DNA of 9,289 nt, from the NCBI GenBank assembly GCA_018376005.1, contig JAHACE010000034.1:1-9289 (forward strand), given 5' to 3'. The notes under the pieces were generated by a model. The model did no database searches. It worked only from the letters and a program-made list of their open reading frames with translations, and was not told the DNA's origin. Shown piece after piece: positions 5,678 to 9,289 of the stretch (positions are counted from its first letter, which is position 1; every line of letters starts with the position of its first letter). Source of the DNA: Atopobium sp. Its GTDB lineage: Bacteria > Actinomycetota > Coriobacteriia > Coriobacteriales > Atopobiaceae. A program made the translations under genes and the position numbers.

Positions 5678-6742
5678 ATGGCACTGAGCAAGAATGCAAA
5701 GGTTGCTTTTATTGGAACAGGAATTATGGGCGCTCCTATTGCAGAGCACCTTATTTCTGCTGGTTATGACGTTACTGTTTACAACAGAACACCAGAGAAA
5801 GCACAAAAGCTTGTCTCGTTGGGCGCTCACGCTGCAGAGAGTGTGGCAGATGCTGCAAAAGACGCTGACGTTGTCTTTACCATGGTTGGTTATCCAACTG
5901 ATGTTGAAGATGTTTACTTGGCAACAGATGGTCTTATCCGCGTTGCTAAGAAGGGCGCATACCTTATTGATCTGACCACTTCTTCATCTCAGCTTGCTCG
6001 CGATATTCACGATGCTGCTGAAATTGAGGGAAAGCATGCCTTTGACTGTCCAGTTACGGGCGGCCAGAAAGGCGCCCAGGACGGTACACTTACGCTGATT
6101 GTCGGCGCAACTGAGAATGATGTCGAGCCAGTACGTGCTCTTCTCGAGACATTCTCTACAAAGATTTTCTGCATGGGTGGCGCTGGTAAGGGTCAGACCG
6201 CAAAGCTTTGTAACCAGGTATCTCTTGCATCTTGCATGATTGGCTATGCAGACGCAATGGCCTTGGCAGAGCAGGGCGGGCTTGACGTCGAGCAGATGCT
6301 TGAGGTTGTTGCCAGCGGCATGGGTTCTTCTCGCGCACTTAAAGAGCTTGCTCCTAAGTCGCTTGAGGGAGACTTCCAGCCAGGATTTTTGGCTGAGCAC
6401 TTCCGCAAGGATATTGCGCTTGCTCTTGCTCAGTCTGAGGACCTTGAGATTACACTCCCTGGCGCAGAGACCGCCTTTACCCTGTATGACATGCTCTGTC
6501 AGATTGGTGGCGCTCGTAAGGGTACTCAGGCAATCTCGCTGCTTTATGCTGATGAAGCTTCGAGTACCGCAGCCGGTCTTGACTGGTCACTTCTTGAGAG
6601 TCAGGAAGATGAGGGTGAGCACGAGTGCTGCTGTGGTCACGACCATGAAGATGGTGATCACGAGTGCGAGTGCCATGGTCACGGACATCATCATGAGCAT
6701 GAAGGTCACGAGCACGGTCATGACGGCCACTGCTGCCACTAA
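5678..6742 (+). CDS. NAD(P)-dependent beta-hydroxyacid dehydrogenase with His/Cys-rich metal-binding tail
   Basis: A 354-residue member of the 3-hydroxyisobutyrate dehydrogenase / tartronate semialdehyde reductase family. The Rossmann motif FIGTGIMGAPIAEHL covers 11-25, NRTPEKA follows the second strand (36-42), the substrate motif FDCPVTGG is at 122-129, and the catalytic Lys is probably K176 in GKGQTAKLCNQ. The C-terminal helical domain has FRKDIALAL (242-250). The usual enzyme of about 290-300 residues ends near 305. Residues 312-354 add a tail with 15 His and 7 Cys (CCCGHDH, HGHGHHHEH and a final HCCH). Such tails are known on UreE, HypB and CobW proteins, where they bind or store Ni, Zn or Co; on this enzyme it is unexpected. 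The DNA there repeats GGTCACG (6635, 6677, 6704) and GGTCATG (6716), suggesting repeat expansion. The start has AAAGGA 7 bases ahead. The substrate is unknown. The NYN gene follows after 26 bases. Confidence 0.9.
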   Translation: MALSKNAKVAFIGTGIMGAPIAEHLISAGYDVTVYNRTPEKAQKLVSLGAHAAESVADAAKDADVVFTMVGYPTDVEDVYLATDGLIRVAKKGAYLIDLTTSSSQLARDIHDAAEIEGKHAFDCPVTGGQKGAQDGTLTLIVGATENDVEPVRALLETFSTKIFCMGGAGKGQTAKLCNQVSLASCMIGYADAMALAEQGGLDVEQMLEVVASGMGSSRALKELAPKSLEGDFQPGFLAEHFRKDIALALAQSEDLEITLPGAETAFTLYDMLCQIGGARKGTQAISLLYADEASSTAAGLDWSLLESQEDEGEHECCCGHDHEDGDHECECHGHGHHHEHEGHEHGHDGHCCH

Positions 6743-6768
6743 GTGCTAGCCGCAAAGGAACCCCGATT

Positions 6769-7551
6769 ATGAGTGATATTTCTACTCCTCAGAGCTCTAT
6801 TGCGGTTTTCATCGATTATGAAAATTTGGCACTAGGAACAGGTAAAAGAAAGCGCAACGGCCATCAAGAGCCAGGCCATCTTCCAGAGATGAAGCTCATT
6901 ATGGAGAGGCTGGTTGATAAGGGACGCATTACTGCCAAGCGTGCATATTGCGATTGGCAGCGCTTTCCAAATGCTATTACACCCCTGCATGAGCTTGGCA
7001 TTGAGCTCATTGAGATTCCAGATAGGGCCTATACCGGCAAGAACTCTGCCGATATTAGACTTGCGGTAGATGCTGTTGAGATGTGTCTTACTAAAGACCA
7101 CATTGACACATTCGCTGTGCTTTCTGGTGACTCGGACTTCTCGCCACTCGTGGCAAAGCTTAAAGAGGCAGGTAAAACGGTCATTGGCGTTGGTATGAAG
7201 GAGTCTACCAGCTCGCTTCTTGCTGAAGTTTGTGACGAGTTTATCTTCTACGAGGATATTTTGAGTTCTGGCAGAATTCCTGACTTTAAAGAGAAGGTAC
7301 CTGCCGAGAAACACGACTGCTATCAGCTCTTATTTGAGACTATTGAGTCTTTGGAGCGCGAAAGCGAAACATTTATTTATGCGTCTCGTTTAAAAGAGAC
7401 CATGCGAAGGAAGCGTCCACAGTTTGCTGAGGCAACTTATGGATATCGTTCGTTTACTTCTCTTTTACGTGAAGCATCGAGCCTTGGATTTATTAAAATT
7501 CATGAGGATCAAAAAAGCGGCACCGTTGTCGTAGACGGATTTAGAGAATAA
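6769..7551 (+). CDS. NYN domain putative ribonuclease with C-terminal LOTUS/OST-HTH domain
   Basis: A 260-residue cytoplasmic protein. The N-terminal NYN (PIN-like) nuclease domain spans about 10-165: IAVFIDYENL with D16, KNSADIRLAVDA with D95 and D101, and VLSGDSDFSPLV with D121 and D123. All expected metal-binding acidic residues are present, so it is probably an active RNase. Residues about 183-258 resemble an OST-HTH/LOTUS domain, which binds RNA (YQLLFETIESLE, RLKETMRRKRPQF, YGYRSFTSLL, and a beta end GTVVVDGF). This LabA-like domain order is widespread in bacteria with few known functions. The start has AAAGGA (6753-6758) 10 bases ahead. Short gaps to both neighbours (26 and 28 bases) suggest one operon. 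Confidence 0.87.
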   Translation: MSDISTPQSSIAVFIDYENLALGTGKRKRNGHQEPGHLPEMKLIMERLVDKGRITAKRAYCDWQRFPNAITPLHELGIELIEIPDRAYTGKNSADIRLAVDAVEMCLTKDHIDTFAVLSGDSDFSPLVAKLKEAGKTVIGVGMKESTSSLLAEVCDEFIFYEDILSSGRIPDFKEKVPAEKHDCYQLLFETIESLERESETFIYASRLKETMRRKRPQFAEATYGYRSFTSLLREASSLGFIKIHEDQKSGTVVVDGFRE

Positions 7552-7579
7552 AGGGTGTTTTAGAGAGGATTTAGGTTTC

Positions 7580-8210
7580 ATGGCAGAAAAGAAAGAAACT
7601 GCTCAGAAGCCAAAAAAGGCTTCAACTAAGGCAACCGCAAAAGCGGGCTCTACAAAGGCGCCAAAACAAGAAAAGCAACCTGCTAAGAAGGCTACTAAAA
7701 AGCCAACTATGGCACAGATGAAAAAAGTGAATTCACTGGTCATTGCTTTGTCTGATGCTAGTAGGCGCGCTCGTCAAGACGCATCTCATGAGCTTGCGGA
7801 GCTAGCCCATATTGCTCCTCTTGCCTTTGAAGAGCATATTGATTCTCTTATTGATGCACTATATAGGCCAGAGGCACAAACCCGTTGGGAAGTACTTGAT
7901 GCGCTTGCCAATCTGAGCGCTCACTTTGGTGACCAGGTCTTTAAGGCATTTGATGCTGCTGAGGCTTCTCTGTTTGACGATGACTCAGCAACGGTGCGAT
8001 GAGGCGTGGCCACTTTTGGATGAAGCGGTTCAGTGCTATCACGGAGATGCTGAGTACCATGACATGCTCCAGGGTCTTCTCGCCTTAGCACACGGAACTA
8101 TTTCTAAGGACGTGAAGAAAGCACTGTCTCAGCGTATGAAGTTTGATGCGGAAAATGCCACTGGATACATCAAACAGTATTCGGAAGAGATTGTTGCAGC
8201 TACCAAGTAG
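7580..8210 (+). pseudogene. HEAT-repeat-like protein with Lys/Ala-rich N-terminus, frameshifted
   Basis: The first part (7580-8002, 140 codons) starts with a Lys/Ala/Thr-rich basic tail of about 48 residues, reminiscent of nucleic-acid-binding tails. Two helical HEAT-like units follow (VIALSDASRRARQDASHELA; LIDALYRPEAQTRWEVLDAL; about 52-130). The frame stops at TGA 8000-8002, straight after DDDSATVR, a sequence that normally leads into another helix. Clear coding sequence resumes in the +1 frame (about 7998-8210): DEAWPLLDEAVQCYHGDAEY, then MLQGLLALAHGTISKDVKKA, to a TAG stop. A helix of roughly 20 residues seems missing between the parts, so a deletion with frame change is the simplest reading. 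The ribosome binding site is weak (AGAGAGGA, about 11 bases ahead). The gene lies 28 bases after the NYN gene. Specific function is unknown. Confidence 0.78.
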
Positions 8211-8344
8211 TTTGTTTTGCATGTAAACGACTGTGTACAAATGGGGGAGTTTACTGGTTGTATGTTTTATGCAGGCTAATAAGAGTAAACTACAGGTTTG
8301 TATTAGTGTACGCATAGTTGCATTAAGCGATGAAAGGCAAGGAT
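8211..8344. promoter_or_regulatory. Intergenic region with three GTTTAC/GTAAAC motifs
   Basis: The hexamer GTAAAC occurs at 8223-8228 and 8285-8290, and its complement GTTTAC at 8249-8254. The last two extend to a 7-bp inverted repeat GTTTACT (8249-8255) / AGTAAAC (8284-8290) spaced by 28 bases. These could be operator sites for the SurA-like gene. No convincing promoter hexamer pair was found, and no intrinsic terminator for the HEAT gene is visible. Confidence 0.3.
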
Positions 8345-9193
8345 ATGCCATCTATTGATGTAAAAAAGAACTCAAAGATCTTTATTGGAGTTGGAGCAGT
8401 TGTACTGTTTGCTCTAGGTATTGTCATCGGTCGCTTCCTTCTGGGCGGTGGCGGAGCTACTGGTTCTTTGAACGGTCGCACCACACTTTCTGAGGGTGAG
8501 CTCAACACTCCTATTGCTTCTTACACCTATAACGGTCAGACCAAAGAAGTAACTGCTCGTGAGGTTATTGAGAATACTTCTGGTCTTGACGCAGCAAAGC
8601 AGTCTGACGGCACCTATGCTGTTCCAGCAGCCGATAAGATTATTGGCTATGTTCGTAATGCTCTTGTTGTTGCTGAAGCTCAGAGCAAGGGTATTACCGT
8701 CACTGATGACGAGGTCAACAATTACATGCAGACCAACTTCAAGACTACTGATGTTAGCCAGGTTGCTTCTGCATACAAGCTCTCTGAAGATGTTGCAAAG
8801 AAGCTTATTAATGATGCTGTCATCATGAAGAAGTATCGTGATAGCGTTCTGACTACAACCCTTCCAGATGCTCCACAGGCACCAACAGCACCTGAGGACG
8901 GCAACTCTGAGACTACAAGCCAGGAGTACGCTCAGTACATCATTGGTCTTGCTGGTGATGAGTGGGACGCTAAGAACAACACTTGGGCTTCCCAGGATGG
9001 CGATTACTACAAGCAGCTCTCTGCTTATTCAATCTCCAACGATTCCGCTTCTTATGCAGCTGCTCAGACCGCTTATCAGGTTGCAATGAGCAAGTACTCT
9101 GCTGTTGCAAGCAAGGCTTCTCAGGAGTGGTCACAGAAGATCAACGAGATTCTTGGTAAGGCATCTATTGCTGTTTACTCTCTTGCTCTCTAG
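8345..9193 (+). CDS. Membrane-anchored SurA-N-like protein (chaperone-type, no rotamase domain seen)
   Basis: A 282-residue protein with a short basic N-terminus and a single membrane segment (about 11-33), then GGGG and an extracytoplasmic domain. Residues about 58-175 resemble the SurA/trigger-factor-like helical chaperone domain (SYTYNGQTKEVTAREVIE, then a helix ending in ALVVAEAQSKGITVTDDEVN, then AYKLSEDVAKKLINDAVIMK). A Pro-rich linker (about 180-195) leads to a mainly helical Ala/Ser/Tyr-rich end. No parvulin peptidyl-prolyl isomerase motif is visible, so it may hold unfolded exported proteins rather than isomerise them. I prefer ATG 8345: AAAGG (8333-8337) lies 7 bases ahead. The upstream in-frame ATG at 8330 lacks any ribosome binding site. 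Family assignment is moderate. Confidence 0.75.
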   Translation: MPSIDVKKNSKIFIGVGAVVLFALGIVIGRFLLGGGGATGSLNGRTTLSEGELNTPIASYTYNGQTKEVTAREVIENTSGLDAAKQSDGTYAVPAADKIIGYVRNALVVAEAQSKGITVTDDEVNNYMQTNFKTTDVSQVASAYKLSEDVAKKLINDAVIMKKYRDSVLTTTLPDAPQAPTAPEDGNSETTSQEYAQYIIGLAGDEWDAKNNTWASQDGDYYKQLSAYSISNDSASYAAAQTAYQVAMSKYSAVASKASQEWSQKINEILGKASIAVYSLAL

Positions 9194-9206
9194 GATCTGA
9201 AAAGCA

Positions 9207-9289
9207 ATGAAAGTTGCTATTAGCGCTTGTTTACTTGGCCTCCCCGTCAGATATGACGGAGGGGCCAAGCCTGTTTCTGCAGTACAAAG
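9207..9289 (+). CDS. DUF523 family protein, N-terminal part (3' truncated by window)
   Basis: The first 27 codons are in the window and run off its end. The start VAISACLLGLPVRYDGGAKP matches the conserved beginning of DUF523 proteins (SACLLG followed by RYDG and a Lys). The family has conserved Cys residues, one of them in this ACLLG motif, and no firmly known function. The ribosome binding site is poor (GGAT at 9193-9196 at best). A very strong hairpin covers codons about 10-21. Confidence 0.75.
   Translation, partial: MKVAISACLLGLPVRYDGGAKPVSAVQ
9234..9269 (+). promoter_or_regulatory. Very stable hairpin inside the DUF523 coding start
   Basis: Arms 9234-9249 and 9254-9269 pair over 16 positions: 14 Watson-Crick pairs, one G-U and one mismatch, with loop GATA. 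It lies 41 bases after the SurA-like stop and is followed by CCTGTTTCTGC, not a real T-run. It may act as an attenuator or partial terminator, or may slow translation of the DUF523 gene. It is also constrained by the conserved coding sequence. Confidence 0.5.

Noticed and set aside
6635..6722. Repeated GGTCACG units considered as a CRISPR or regulatory repeat array
   Set aside because: The units are 7 bases, irregularly spaced and in frame with His/Gly codons, so they reflect the low-complexity protein tail.
6240..6749. 169-codon plus-strand frame inside the dehydrogenase gene
   Set aside because: It is an out-of-frame shadow, Leu/Arg-rich, and overlaps the conserved catalytic domain of the real gene.

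Overview
The window looks like chromosomal DNA from a Coriobacteriia actinobacterium, most like the Atopobium/Lancefieldella/Olsenella group. This rests on the protein character (moderate GC, a lipoprotein box, a long-form hibernation factor, a lysine/alanine-rich HEAT protein) and on gene-set familiarity, not on a search. No phage, transposon, CRISPR array, tRNA or rRNA was seen. Most genes read rightward; only the gene at 530-991 reads leftward.

Left part (1-2688): the 3' end of an ECF-type ABC ATPase, a convergent gene for an acidic unknown protein with a His/Glu patch, a membrane S component of an ECF vitamin/cofactor transporter (1085-1846), and comF (1939-2688). A perfect 5-bp hairpin sits over the comF ribosome binding region.

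Centre (2689-5658): the 315-base gap after comF folds by hand into a compact multi-helix RNA closed by a 7-bp long-range helix. Its place between comF and a ribosome hibernation factor gene matches the known genomic setting of the raiA RNA motif. It is followed by an orphan amino-acid-type solute-binding lipoprotein (3004-3939), then hpf/raiA (4077-4667) behind its own promoter and a 7-bp dyad. A translationally coupled degV overlaps the end of hpf. degV is broken by an internal deletion plus a +1 frame change. A strong intrinsic terminator closes this unit at 5617-5658.

Right part (5678-9289): a likely operon of a beta-hydroxyacid dehydrogenase with a 43-residue tail holding 15 His and 7 Cys, a NYN-LOTUS putative RNase, and a HEAT-like protein that is also frameshifted at an internal gap. 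Next come a membrane-anchored SurA-like protein and the first 27 codons of a DUF523 gene that carries a very strong hairpin.

The most noteworthy points are the structured RNA with two competing partners for its 3' strand just before a ribosome binding site, the metal-binding tail on a dehydrogenase, and two separate genes that each change frame by +1 at a TGA where family length predicts missing residues.
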